Shown here: in pieces, positions 1 to 8,107 of the stretch
Position numbering within the stretch: position 1 is the stretch's first letter
Layout of the letters: each line of letters starts with the position of its first letter
NCBI RefSeq assembly: GCF_900102785.1
Contig: NZ_FNGC01000004.1
Coordinates: 1-64,000 of the forward strand
DNA from: Arthrobacter sp. ok362
GTDB lineage: Bacteria > Actinomycetota > Actinomycetes > Actinomycetales > Micrococcaceae
Reading direction: 5' to 3'
DNA length: 64,000 bases
Made by a program: the position numbers and the translations under genes
The notes under the pieces: generated by a model
What the model saw: the letters and a program-made list of their open reading frames with translations, nothing else
What the model was told of the DNA's origin: nothing
Database searches by the model: none

Positions 1-549
1 CCGCACCGGGGCCCTGGTGGAATACCTCAAAACCCTGGGCGTCGTGCCGATCACGGGCAAACCCTACAAACCCACCACCCAGGGGCAAGAACGAACGCTT
101 CCACCGGACCCTGCACACCTACCTGAACCGCCATGCCCAAGCCGCGACCATCGCCGAACTACAGGCCCCGTGTCGATGTCTTCGACACGTATTACAACAC
201 CGAGCGTGAACACCAGGCGCTGCCGCCCGGCACGACCCCGGCCGAGGCCTGGAACGCCACCGCGACAGCCCTGCCGCCCGAGCCCCCGACCCCCGCGACC
301 CGCCAACCCGCACCCCGCCACAGCGTGCAACGGAAGGTAGGGCGTCAGGGCGAAGTCACCGTCATCGGCATGCACTTCTACATCGGCATGAACCACGCAG
401 GAGAACAGATCCACGTCCTCTACGACGACGCAACCATCATGTTCTTCGACGCCCGCGGAACCGAAATCATCAGCCACCCACGCCCGCCCAAAGGAACCGT
501 CTACATCGGCCGCAGCGGCCCCACCGACCAACCGTCCACGAAGTCCTGA
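1..549 (+). pseudogene. IS481-family transposase remnant, two frameshifts, 5' end outside window
   Basis: The 3' part of a transposase (DDE/rve integrase core) can be read only by joining three frames. Frame 2 gives the stretch ending PYKPTTQG. An extra G in the GGGG run at 82-85 shifts the frame to KNERFHRTLHTYL, which carries the last catalytic Glu of the DDE triad in the usual NERFH context. An extra C in the CCCC run at 166-169 shifts it again to VDVFDTYYNTEREHQAL, and the reading then stays open to the stop at 549. The motifs and the basic, His-rich C-terminus are typical of IS481 transposases. The start lies upstream of the window. Two single-base insertions in homopolymers mean it is inactive unless they are sequencing errors. 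The assignment to IS481 comes from family motifs, not from a search. Confidence 0.8.
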
Positions 550-606
550 GACATGAACCGTCCACGATCAGTTGAGACATGAAGTGTCAACGATGAGGTG
601 AGACAT
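547..606. repeat. Three TGAGACAT direct repeats with exact 26-bp period at the IS end
   Basis: TGAGACAT occurs at 547-554, 573-580 and 599-606, each exactly 26 bp apart, and the bases between are partly conserved (GAACCGTCCACGAT against GAAGTGTCAACGAT). The block starts at the transposase stop codon and probably forms the right terminal region of the insertion sequence, with repeated transposase binding sites. The exact IS boundary cannot be fixed without the left end. Confidence 0.65.
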
Positions 607-660
607 CACAAGCCCTCAGAGCAGCCCGATCTGATAGCGCATGCCGTGATTTCGGAGGAC

Positions 661-1158
661 TTATTCGAGGCCGGACCGGGTGGAGTCGTCCAATGGCGTC
701 CACCACGTCTGCGGCGGCACCACTTTGAAGCGCCGGCCGGTGACGGTGTCCGGCGTGATCCGGACGAAGTGTTCCTTCTGCCCGGCCTGCCACGGGAACA
801 GCAACAGGCCCACCGTATCCATGACTTCCTGCGGGTTCTGCACCGGCGCGGCCTGTCCCTTGACCACAACGCTCCAGGCGACACCGGTGTCCGCGTCCAC
901 GCCGTCCGCTTCCAACGCCACCGGCGTGTCGCTGGTGGCGGCCTGCAGCTTGGTGCCCTCGGCGGTCCGAAAGACCAGCGTACCGTGGTCCACTTTGTAG
1001 TTGATGGGGAAGATGTCGGGGTGATCGTCCACCCAGACCGCCAGCCGGCCGACCGAGACGCTGCGCAACAACTGCCAGCATTCGTGATGGTCCAGGTGTT
1101 CCACTTTGTGGGCCTGGTCCCTTGACTCGTGGCTGCCCGGGCCCGGATCAGTACTCAT
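661..1158 (-). CDS. Pyridoxamine 5'-phosphate oxidase-fold protein (PNPOx-like 1)
   Basis: The gene encodes 165 residues. ATG at 1158 was chosen because the reading upstream has no family similarity. The body resembles small split-beta-barrel flavin-binding proteins of the pyridoxamine-phosphate-oxidase superfamily (Pyridox_ox_2 type): an N-terminal CWQLLRSVSVGRLAVW segment, then DHPDIFPINY, VFRTAEGTKL and the C-terminal TGRRFKVV motif. Such proteins bind FMN, F420 or haem. The substrate cannot be told from sequence. It is divergent from the DosS-like kinase gene, shares its promoter region with a DosR-type box 38 bp upstream of the ATG, and is clearly related to the protein at 4532-4999. A role in hypoxia or redox defence is inferred from this context. 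Confidence 0.82.
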   Translation of the reverse strand: MSTDPGPGSHESRDQAHKVEHLDHHECWQLLRSVSVGRLAVWVDDHPDIFPINYKVDHGTLVFRTAEGTKLQAATSDTPVALEADGVDADTGVAWSVVVKGQAAPVQNPQEVMDTVGLLLFPWQAGQKEHFVRITPDTVTGRRFKVVPPQTWWTPLDDSTRSGLE

Positions 1159-1192
1159 GCCGGCGATCGTACGCTGCCGGGGCTGTGGACGG

Positions 1193-1212
1193 CTAGGGCA
1201 AATAGTCCCAAC
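1193..1212. promoter_or_regulatory. Candidate DosR-type operator 1
   Basis: The core GGGCAAATAGTCCC at 1196-1209 matches the mycobacterial DosR palindrome (GGGACT-NN-AGTCCC) at nine of twelve specified positions, with the right half-site AGTCCC perfect. It lies in the divergent spacer between the PNPOx-like gene and the sensor kinase gene, where a local response regulator would control both. Binding is inferred. Confidence 0.5.
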
Positions 1213-1315
1213 TGCCGTGTAAAACTCTGAATTCTGAGGCTTTCCTGAGTGGTTCGCTGTATTCTGGCATAGGGCCGTCAGCGTCGACACGGGCCGGAGC
1301 GATTGGGGCAATGAC

Positions 1316-3016
1316 ATGCATTCCACCGGGGAGGGTTCAGCCCATGCCGCATCCGAGCCAGATCCCGCGGTTGAGGAACTGCTGAAGGGGTTCGGCGCCC
1401 GGGCAGAAGAGCTACTCCAATTCAAGGAACGCATGGCGGGACTGCTGGAAGCGGTCGTCGCCCTGGCCGAGGACCTGAGCCTCGAGGCCGTCCTGGAACG
1501 CGTGGTCGAATCGGCCTGCCGGTTATTGCATGCACGCTTTGGCGCCCTTGGAGTCATCGGCGATGACCACGCGCTGAGCCACTTCATCACTGTCGGCATC
1601 GATGGCGAACTGGCGCGGCAGATCGGTCCGCTGCCGACCGGCCACGGCGTCCTCGGCCTCCTCATTGCAGACCCCCGGCCGCTTCGGCTCCATGATCTGG
1701 GCAAGCACCTTGAAGCCTATGGGTTCCCCGCACACCACCCTCCCATGCAGTCCTTCCTGGGGGTCCCGGTCCGCGTCCGGGAGGTGGTGTTCGGGAACCT
1801 CTACCTCACGGAAAAAGAAGGCGGGGACGACTTTACCGCCGAAGACGAGGCCTTGGCCGTCGCATTGGCGGCAGCCGCCGGCGTCGCCATTGAAAATGCC
1901 CGGCTCTATGACGACGCCCGCCGCAGGGCCCGCTGGCTGGAGGCCTGCATGGACGTCTCCGGGCTGATGCTGAGCACGGACCGCGACTACACCTCGGGTG
2001 GCTTGGATCCGATTGCCAGCCGGGCGCTCCAGGAGTCGGCGTCCGATCTCGCCCTGTTGGTGGCTCCCGCCGCCAACGGCGTTGCCCACGTGGTGATCGG
2101 CGTTGCCGGTGAGCGGGGCGCAGCGTTTTCGGGAAGGTCATGGCACCTGGACTCAGGGCTCCTGGATGGTGTCCTCGAAGGCGGCGAGCCGGTGCTGTTC
2201 GACGACGCGTCGGAGGTGATAGGCGAGGTCGACGCCGCAGTCACCGGTCCGCTGCTGGCAGTGGCACTGAGCACCCAGGGCGCCCACCATGGCCTCCTGC
2301 TGCTGGCACGGAACAAGGATTCGGTCCGCTACGCCCGGACAGACATCGAGATGGGGGCCGTCTTCGGCTCCCATGTGGCCCTCGCCTTGGAACTGTCCCG
2401 GGTGCACCGGCTGCGCGAAGAACTCCTGGTCTTCACCGACCGTGACAGGATCGCGCGGGACCTGCACGACCTCGTCATCCAGCGGCTGTTCGCCGCCGGG
2501 CTGAGCGTGCAAAGCCTGACCCGTTTCACCAAGGACAAAATGGCGTGGGAGCGCATCCGCAACATTACAGGCGAACTCGACGAGGCGATCCGCAGCCTGC
2601 GTGACACCATCTACTCACTGAAGAGCAACATTGGCGATACCGAATTGCTGAGCGGCCGGATCCGCCGGGTCACGCGAAGTTCGTCGAAGTCCATGCCCTT
2701 CGCGCCGCGCCTGACCATCACGGGACCCGTGGATGCCGTGACGCCGGACAAGGCCGACAACGTCGTGGCTGTGGTGTCCGAAGGGCTCAGCAACGCCATC
2801 CGGCACTCCGGGGCCGATACCATCTCGGTCTCCGTTGCGGTCGTCAGGGGCCGGGTGACGGTGGTGATCAGCGACAACGGCGCCGGATTCGCGCAACCCG
2901 GAAAGCGCAACGGGCTGAGCAACCTCGAGGACCGGGCGCGCATGCTCGACGGCGAATGCACCATCACAAGCGTGCCCGACGCCGGTACCAGCCTGGAATG
3001 GTCGGTGCCCCTCTAG
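1316..3016 (+). CDS. Two-GAF-domain sensor histidine kinase, DosS/DevS-like
   Basis: The 566-residue product resembles the oxygen/NO/CO-sensing kinases DosS and DosT. GAF-1 spans about residues 45-190 and has the DevS-like region GFPAHHPPM ... FLGVPVRVREVVFGNLYLTEK. His140/His141 fall where the haem-ligating histidine is expected, an inference from remembered alignment. GAF-2 spans about 205-360. The HisKA_3 dimerisation motif DRDRIARDLHDLV contains phospho-acceptor His384. The HATPase_c domain has SEGLSNAIRHSGA (N box), SDNGAGF and NGLSNLEDRARML (G boxes). No transmembrane segment is seen, so it should be cytosolic. The response regulator gene lies immediately downstream on the opposite strand, convergent and 16 bp away. 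The family phosphorylates a LuxR-type regulator. Confidence 0.93.
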   Translation: MHSTGEGSAHAASEPDPAVEELLKGFGARAEELLQFKERMAGLLEAVVALAEDLSLEAVLERVVESACRLLHARFGALGVIGDDHALSHFITVGIDGELARQIGPLPTGHGVLGLLIADPRPLRLHDLGKHLEAYGFPAHHPPMQSFLGVPVRVREVVFGNLYLTEKEGGDDFTAEDEALAVALAAAAGVAIENARLYDDARRRARWLEACMDVSGLMLSTDRDYTSGGLDPIASRALQESASDLALLVAPAANGVAHVVIGVAGERGAAFSGRSWHLDSGLLDGVLEGGEPVLFDDASEVIGEVDAAVTGPLLAVALSTQGAHHGLLLLARNKDSVRYARTDIEMGAVFGSHVALALELSRVHRLREELLVFTDRDRIARDLHDLVIQRLFAAGLSVQSLTRFTKDKMAWERIRNITGELDEAIRSLRDTIYSLKSNIGDTELLSGRIRRVTRSSSKSMPFAPRLTITGPVDAVTPDKADNVVAVVSEGLSNAIRHSGADTISVSVAVVRGRVTVVISDNGAGFAQPGKRNGLSNLEDRARMLDGECTITSVPDAGTSLEWSVPL

Positions 3017-3032
3017 CCGACGCGCACGGAGG

Positions 3033-3764
3033 CTACCGGCCGCTGTGCGGCCGGGTTCCGTCGCCGGCGTTAGCGCCGGAGGCCACCGGATAGGCGGGGC
3101 TGGCGATGAAGACAGCGGCCTGGGTGCGTCGTTCGAATCCGAGCTTGGCCAGCAGCGACGATACATAGTTCTTGACGGTCTTTTCCGCCAGGAACATTTC
3201 GGCGGCAATCTGCCGATTGGTCAGCCCGCCGCCCACCAGTTCCAATACCTTGCGTTCCTGGGGTGTGAGGGATGAGGTGCGCGGGTCAACCTCCTCGGCC
3301 TCCACCAGGCTGTCCACGACGCCGGCGGCGACGTCTTCCTCGAAGAGGGTCTCGCCCGCTGCCGCCCGCCGCAGCGCGCCGATCAGGTCCGTGCCGCCGA
3401 TCTCCTTCAACACGTATCCCCGTGCACCGGCCAGGACGGCGCCGCGGAGGGCCTGTTCGTCGTCGAAGCTCGTCAAGATGATGCAGTTCAATGATGGATC
3501 CACCGACCGCACGTCCCGGCAGACCTCGATACCGGTCCCGTCCGGCAGCCGGGCGTCGAGCACGCAGACGTCGGGGTGCAGTGCGGGAATGCGGCGGGTC
3601 GCCTCCACCGCGGATCCGGAACTGCCGACCACGACGAATCCCTCGCCTTCGAGGAGTTCCTGCAGCCCGCGCCTGACGAGTTCGTGGTCATCAAGGATAA
3701 AGACGCGGATCACCGCCTGCACGCCATCAGGTGCAGTGAGACCTGCGTCAGCCCAGGCAATCAT
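3033..3764 (-). CDS. DosR/DevR-type response regulator (NarL/FixJ family)
   Basis: The receiver domain has acidic residues DD, phospho-acceptor Asp70 in VLDARLPDGTG, and the conserved Lys in YVLKEIGG. The C-terminal LuxR helix-turn-helix runs LTPQERKVLEL ... LTNRQIAAEMFLAEKTVKNYVS, followed by LLAKLGFERRTQAAVF. The recognition helix AEKTVKNYVS matches, from memory, that of M. tuberculosis DosR, so the DNA motif should be conserved. ATG at 3764 is preceded by GGGAG and gives 243 residues. GTG starts at 3722 or 3713 would give a protein closer to the 217-residue DosR. It is convergent with the kinase gene and divergent from the universal stress protein gene, and candidate DosR boxes lie in its upstream region. 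Confidence 0.93.
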   Translation of the reverse strand: MIAWADAGLTAPDGVQAVIRVFILDDHELVRRGLQELLEGEGFVVVGSSGSAVEATRRIPALHPDVCVLDARLPDGTGIEVCRDVRSVDPSLNCIILTSFDDEQALRGAVLAGARGYVLKEIGGTDLIGALRRAAAGETLFEEDVAAGVVDSLVEAEEVDPRTSSLTPQERKVLELVGGGLTNRQIAAEMFLAEKTVKNYVSSLLAKLGFERRTQAAVFIASPAYPVASGANAGDGTRPHSGR

Positions 3765-3862
3765 GGTTCTCCCGTCCGGCCGCTTGCGGGACCGCTCGAT
3801 TCTGTGGTTCGTTGACGTACCCCAGCCTCTGCCATTCTTCTGCACTGCGCCGCAGCAGACAA

Positions 3863-3876
3863 GGGTCATAATGCCC
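3863..3876. promoter_or_regulatory. Candidate DosR-type operator 2
   Basis: GGGTCATAATGCCC is a GGG-N8-CCC palindrome with eight of twelve DosR-consensus positions, 99 bp upstream of the regulator ATG at 3764. This is the weakest of the four candidates. It would allow autoregulation. Binding is inferred. Confidence 0.35.
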
Positions 3877-3949
3877 GGCGGGCCGCCCGCGGCCTATTCG
3901 AAGGAGGCGCGCCGCACTGAATCCTTTCGGGCCCGCTGGCTGGTGTGAT

Positions 3950-3969
3950 GGCAAGTCTTTTGGCCCTAG
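3950..3969. promoter_or_regulatory. Candidate DosR-type operator 3
   Basis: Read on the minus strand, the core at 3953-3966 is GGGCCAAAAGACTT. This is close to the GGGCC-x-AA-AGACCC form at 20910 and to common DosR half-site variants. It lies about 85 bp upstream of the universal stress protein start, in the spacer divergent from the response regulator. Binding is inferred. Confidence 0.4.
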
Positions 3970-4051
3970 GCGGTGGGCCGGCGGGCGGGAATCATGGAAG
4001 CGTCGCCATCTGGCATAGGAAGCTCGGCCCGTACGAGGACAAAGGTCACCG

Positions 4052-4495
4052 ATGAACGAAGTCATGGACGTCCGTACGATCGTGGTAGGAGTTGATGGCT
4101 CGGACGCGTCGGTATCGGCGTTACAGCATGCGCAGGCCCTCGCGGTGCCCCTGTCCGCCAAGGTGGTCGCGCTGGCGTGCTGGGACTATCCGCCGGTGTA
4201 CGACGGTTATGTCGCCGTCGGCATCGACGACTTCGACGTCCGGGCAGGGCAAATCTTGGCCGAGGCGATGGTGAAGGCATTCGGCCCGGACACGCCGCAC
4301 AACGTCGAGGCCCGCCTCATCCAAGGACATCCCCGCAACACGCTCATCGAGGAGAGCAAATCCGCCGACATGCTGGTGCTGGGCCGCCGCGGCCACGGCG
4401 GGTTCGGCGGTCTGCTCCTGGGATCGGTCAGTTCTGCCTGTGTGGCACACGCGCATTGCCCGGTGCTGGTGGTGCATTCGCCGGAAAAGGACTGA
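4052..4495 (+). CDS. Universal stress protein (UspA family, ATP-binding type)
   Basis: This is a single 147-residue Usp domain. The N-terminus has VVGVDGSDASVSAL. The C-terminal nucleotide loop LGRRGHGGFGGLLLGS followed by VSSAC fits the G-2x-G-9x-G-(S/T) motif of ATP-binding members. ATG at 4052 is preceded by AAAGG at 8 nt. Usp genes are prominent members of DosR regulons, and its place beside a DosR-type regulator, with a candidate box upstream, suggests hypoxia or starvation induction. It converges on the second PNPOx-like gene. The molecular role of such proteins is generally unknown. Confidence 0.93.
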   Translation: MNEVMDVRTIVVGVDGSDASVSALQHAQALAVPLSAKVVALACWDYPPVYDGYVAVGIDDFDVRAGQILAEAMVKAFGPDTPHNVEARLIQGHPRNTLIEESKSADMLVLGRRGHGGFGGLLLGSVSSACVAHAHCPVLVVHSPEKD

Positions 4496-4531
4496 CACCG
4501 GAATCCGTGCCCGGACAGATTCGAACCCGCC

Positions 4532-4999
4532 CTACTCGAATGTTGCGCGGCGCTGGTCCGAGAGGCGCGTGGTCCACACATCGGGCCTGTTGACCTTGAA
4601 ACGCCGTCCCGTCAGTGCTTTGGGAGCCACCCGCACGTAATACGGTTTGGCGCCGGGTTGCCACGGTTCCAGGAGCAGGGCGTCCGCCGCGTCCCTGTCT
4701 GCCTGGTTCTCGATCAGTTCGGCTTCGCCACGCGCCATCACGCTCCAGGCCGTCTCCTCGTGGGCGTCGTAGCCGTCGATCTCGAATGCCACCGGTTTGC
4801 CCGTGATGGCGCCCCACAGTTTCGTGCCACCGGAGGTGCGGAAGATAATCGCCCGCCGCTCCAGCACGAAATTCACCGGAAAGATCTCCGGATGGCTGTC
4901 CACGATCAGCGCTACGCGCCCCACGACTTCGGCATCGAGCAGCGCCCAGCACTGGTCCATGGTCAGCGAATAATCCGGCGGGGGCGTGGTTGTCTCCAT
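4532..4999 (-). CDS. Pyridoxamine 5'-phosphate oxidase-fold protein (PNPOx-like 2)
   Basis: The 155-residue protein is homologous to the one at 661-1158: both have DSHPEIFPVNF- or DHPDIFPINY-like and FRT..GTKL segments and the LTGRRFKV ending. It probably binds a flavin or related cofactor; the substrate is unknown. ATG at 4999 is preferred. A GTG at 5026 would add nine residues and overlap the stop of the SDR gene upstream. No strong ribosome site is visible for either, so it may be translated by coupling to the SDR gene. It closes the DosR-like island on the right, mirroring its paralogue on the left. Confidence 0.82.
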   Translation of the reverse strand: METTTPPPDYSLTMDQCWALLDAEVVGRVALIVDSHPEIFPVNFVLERRAIIFRTSGGTKLWGAITGKPVAFEIDGYDAHEETAWSVMARGEAELIENQADRDAADALLLEPWQPGAKPYYVRVAPKALTGRRFKVNRPDVWTTRLSDQRRATFE

Positions 5000-5019
5000 G
5001 TGGAGCCACGTTACACCGG

Positions 5020-6528
5020 TCACCACGGACTGGGCTTGTAATCCTTCAGGAAGACGCCGTACTGGTCCTCGCCGGACTCGCCCATCACGATGGGGTCATA
5101 AACGCGGGCGGCGCCGTCAACCAGATCCAGGGGCGCGTGGAAGCCCTCTTCCATGAGGCGGACTTTGGTGTAGTGCGGCCGCTCGTCCGTGATCCAGCCG
5201 GTGTCCACGGCCGTCATGAGGATGCCGTCGGCGTCGAGCATTTCCTGGGCGCTGGTGCGCGTCATCATGTTCAGCGCAGCCTTGGCCATGTTCGTGTGCG
5301 GGTGCCCGGGGCCCTTGTAGGCGCGGGAGAACTGGCCTTCCATGGCGCTGACATTGACGATGTACTTCCGCCGTGCGGTGGAGCGCTTCATGGCGCCGCG
5401 CAGCCGGCTGACCAGCAAAAACGGAGCCGTCACGTTGCACAGCTGCACTTCGAGCATCTCCAGCGGGTCCACTTCGTCCAGCACCTGGGTCCAGCTGTTG
5501 ATCGTGGCGAGGTCCGGGACCAGCCCGCCGGCGTCGATCGCGGTGCCGGAGGCGATGCGTTCCAGCGACGCGGAACCCGTAGACAGGGCCAGGGAAGTGA
5601 TTGCGTCCCCGGCCAGTACGGGATGGTCCAGCACGCTGCTGGCGAGGGCAAGCGGGTGCTTGTCGTGGGCGTGGCCGAACGTGACGAGCTCCGGGCCCCC
5701 GTTGGCAGCCTGGAGGGCGGCGGGCAGCGGCTCGTCCTCGGCGTCGACGAGGGGCTTGTAGGCGTTGCCGGAGCGCCGCACCGTCTGGGCCGCGTTGTTG
5801 ATGATGATGTCCAGTGGTCCGGCGGCATCGAGGGTATCAGTCAGGGCCATCACCTGGGACGGGTCGCGGAGGTCGATGCCCACGATCCGGAGCCGGTGCA
5901 GCCAGTCGGCGCTGTCCTCCATGGCGGCGAAGCGGCGGGCGGCGTCCTTGGGGAACCGGGTGGTGATGGTGGTGTGGGCGCCGTCCCGGAGGAGCCGGAG
6001 CGCGATGTACATGCCGATCTTCGCCCGGCCGCCCGTCAGCAGGGCCCTGCGGCCTGCCAGATCGGTGCGGGCGTCGCGCTTGCTGTGGCTGAACATGGCG
6101 CACTCGGGACACAGCTGGTGGTAGAAGGCGTCCACCTGGGTGTAGTGCTGCTTGCAGATGTAGCACGGCCGGGACCTGATGAGGTGGCCGGCGATCTCCC
6201 CGGTCGCGGACGTGGCGAGCTTATTGCCGCGCGTCTCGTCGTCGATCCTGTCGGGGGCCGCGGTCGCCGTCTGGGCGATCACGGCACGGTCCGCTTCGGC
6301 GATCTCATCCCGTTTGCTGACCCGCCGGTGGCGCTTGACGGCCTTGAACATCTTCCCGGTGGCGCGGCGCACGGAAACGTAGTCCGGGTGTTCCTCGTCA
6401 TAGGCGTGGATCGTGTTCAGGACCTTCAGGCAGGCCTGGATTTCCTCCGGGGTCAGCCCAGCGGGGCCCGCCTCGACACTGCCAAGCTCGGCGCGGGGAA
6501 GATCGGAGGACAGATCGGGGGAGCTCAT
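5020..6528 (-). CDS. Short-chain dehydrogenase/reductase with N-terminal zinc-ribbon extension
   Basis: The protein has 502 residues, about twice the length of an ordinary SDR. About 170 N-terminal residues precede the Rossmann domain and contain CYIC ... CPEC, two CxxC pairs that should bind one zinc ion. The nucleotide site is TGGRAKIG, and the NNAA motif is present (DIIINNAAQT). The catalytic region reads NVSAMEGQF ... HPHTNMAKAAL. The Ser is kept, but the residue four before the catalytic Lys is Thr, not Tyr. The C-terminal motif DTGW also fits SDRs. Function and substrate are unknown. The gene sits between the DosR-like island and glgC, on the same strand as the downstream PNPOx-like gene, and may be co-transcribed with it. 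Confidence 0.85.
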   Translation of the reverse strand: MSSPDLSSDLPRAELGSVEAGPAGLTPEEIQACLKVLNTIHAYDEEHPDYVSVRRATGKMFKAVKRHRRVSKRDEIAEADRAVIAQTATAAPDRIDDETRGNKLATSATGEIAGHLIRSRPCYICKQHYTQVDAFYHQLCPECAMFSHSKRDARTDLAGRRALLTGGRAKIGMYIALRLLRDGAHTTITTRFPKDAARRFAAMEDSADWLHRLRIVGIDLRDPSQVMALTDTLDAAGPLDIIINNAAQTVRRSGNAYKPLVDAEDEPLPAALQAANGGPELVTFGHAHDKHPLALASSVLDHPVLAGDAITSLALSTGSASLERIASGTAIDAGGLVPDLATINSWTQVLDEVDPLEMLEVQLCNVTAPFLLVSRLRGAMKRSTARRKYIVNVSAMEGQFSRAYKGPGHPHTNMAKAALNMMTRTSAQEMLDADGILMTAVDTGWITDERPHYTKVRLMEEGFHAPLDLVDGAARVYDPIVMGESGEDQYGVFLKDYKPSPW

Positions 6529-6554
6529 TGCCCTAATTTTACAGGGTGCGGGGA

Positions 6555-6579
6555 GCCCGGCCTGACGGCAGTGCCGGGC
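6555..6579 (-). terminator. Hairpin after glgC
   Basis: GCCCGGC (6555-6561) and GCCGGGC (6573-6579) form a 7-bp G/C stem with an 11-nt loop just past the glgC stop. There is no U-tract, so it may only be an attenuating hairpin. Confidence 0.35.
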
Positions 6580-6589
6580 CCCCGCCTGC

Positions 6590-8005
6590 CTATGCCGTGG
6601 GGGATTGCTTGGCCGGTCCGTCCGCGCCGACCGCGGCGGCCTGCACGTCGGCAACCTTGTCCACGGACTCCCGCAGTTCGGGCCAGTTTTCCGTGGCAGT
6701 GCGGACGGCATCCGGCACCAGGCGCAGGTTGGCCGCGGAGAGTGCCCGTTCCGCATCGCTGGGATCCGGGACAAGCTGGCCCTTGGACAGGACCGTGATT
6801 CCGGAGTCGGTGACCTTGAACCCGCGGGCGCGGTCCAGTTCGGGATCGAGCCCGATCGCGGCGCCGGCGGGAACCTTGACGTTCTTGTCGATGATGGCGC
6901 GTTTGATCACGGCGCCCTCGCCGACATTGACCTTGTCCATCAGGACCGAGTCCAGGACCCGGCTCGAGGTGCTGACGTAGACGTCGTTGGCGAGCACGGA
7001 CCCTTCCACGATGCCGCCGGAGACGACGACGCCGCTGGCCACGATGGAATCCAGTGCCGTGCCCACCGTGTTGGACTTGCCGCGGACAAACTTGGCCGGC
7101 GGGGAAATGCTCTGGCGGGTGTAGATCGGCCACTCGGAGTTGTAGAGGTTGAAAACCGGAACGGGGGAGATCAGGTCCATGTGGGCGTCGTAGAACGAAT
7201 CGATGGTGCCGACGTCGCGCCAGTAGGTGCGGTCCCGTTCGGTGGAACCGGGAATGTCGTTGAGGGTGAAGTCGTAGACGCCGGCCTCACCCTGGTTCAC
7301 GAAGTAGGGAATGATGTCCCCGCCCATGTCGTGCTTGGTGTCAAGGCGCTCGGCGTCAACGTGGAGGGCTGCGACCAGGGCGTCGGCGTCGAATACGTAG
7401 TTGCCCATGGAGGCCAGGAACTGGCTGGGGTCGGCCGCGAGGCCGGGCGTCGTGGACGGCTTCTCGACGAACGCGGCAATCTTCTCCGGGTTGTCCGCGT
7501 CCGTTTCGATCACGCCGAACTGGTCTGCCATGTGCAGCGGCTGGCGGACGGCCGCGACCGTGGCTTTGGCCCCGCTGGCGACGTGCTGCGCCACCATCTG
7601 GGAAAAGTCCATCCGGTAGACGTGGTCTGCGCCGACCACAACCACGATGTCGGGATTGGCGTCCTGAATGAGGTTCAGGGACTGATAGATGGCGTTGGCG
7701 CTGCCCAGGAACCAGCTCTTGCCGACGCGCTGCTGGGCCGGGACCGAGGCCACATAGTTGCCCAGCTGGGTGGACATGCGCCACGTTTCGGAAATGTGCC
7801 GGTCAAGGCTGTGGGACTTGTATTGCGTCAACACAACAATTTGCAGATAGCGGGAATTCACAAGATTTGAAAGGGCAAAGTCAATAAGCCGGTAGCTTCC
7901 GGCAAACGGGACACCAGGCTTGGCCCGGTCCGCCGTCAACGGCATGAGCCGGTTTCCCTCGCCACCTGCGAGGACAATTGCCAAAACTCTCTTTTGATGC
8001 GGCAT
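6590..8005 (-). CDS. glgC: Glucose-1-phosphate adenylyltransferase (ADP-glucose pyrophosphorylase)
   Basis: GlgC makes ADP-glucose from ATP and glucose-1-phosphate, the activated donor for glycogen and maltose-1-phosphate synthesis. The 471-residue protein has the N-terminal nucleotidyltransferase signature [18 protein letters not shown], the [12 protein letters not shown] loop and [12 protein letters not shown]-terminal left-handed beta-helix region ([14 protein letters not shown] ... [14 protein letters not shown]) is present. It exceeds the usual roughly 404-430 residues because of a C-terminal tail of about 60 residues with [14 protein letters not shown]. It is divergent from the glycogen synthase gene, the standard actinobacterial arrangement. 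Confidence 0.96.
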   Translation of the reverse strand: MPHQKRVLAIVLAGGEGNRLMPLTADRAKPGVPFAGSYRLIDFALSNLVNSRYLQIVVLTQYKSHSLDRHISETWRMSTQLGNYVASVPAQQRVGKSWFLGSANAIYQSLNLIQDANPDIVVVVGADHVYRMDFSQMVAQHVASGAKATVAAVRQPLHMADQFGVIETDADNPEKIAAFVEKPSTTPGLAADPSQFLASMGNYVFDADALVAALHVDAERLDTKHDMGGDIIPYFVNQGEAGVYDFTLNDIPGSTERDRTYWRDVGTIDSFYDAHMDLISPVPVFNLYNSEWPIYTRQSISPPAKFVRGKSNTVGTALDSIVASGVVVSGGIVEGSVLANDVYVSTSSRVLDSVLMDKVNVGEGAVIKRAIIDKNVKVPAGAAIGLDPELDRARGFKVTDSGITVLSKGQLVPDPSDAERALSAANLRLVPDAVRTATENWPELRESVDKVADVQAAAVGADGPAKQSPTA

Positions 8006-8107
8006 GGTGATCGCTCCTGAACGCCTTCGTTACTCCCCAATACAGTCCGGCATGCCCGAACGTCTTCACACTAGATCAGTTCCACCGTAACGACTACCTT
8101 GGTGCTT

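Noticed and set aside
64..531. Minus-strand open frame over the transposase
   Set aside because: Antisense to the IS481 remnant, with low-complexity Ala/Gly/Val text and no recognisable domain.
4505..4530. ATTCGAACCC text resembling a tRNA T-loop, possible att site
   Set aside because: The flanking stems do not pair, no anticodon arm is present, and the segment is only 36 bp between two real convergent genes.
8006..8107. Shared promoter between glgC and glgA
   Set aside because: Only weak -10/-35-like text is visible, so no promoter feature is claimed.
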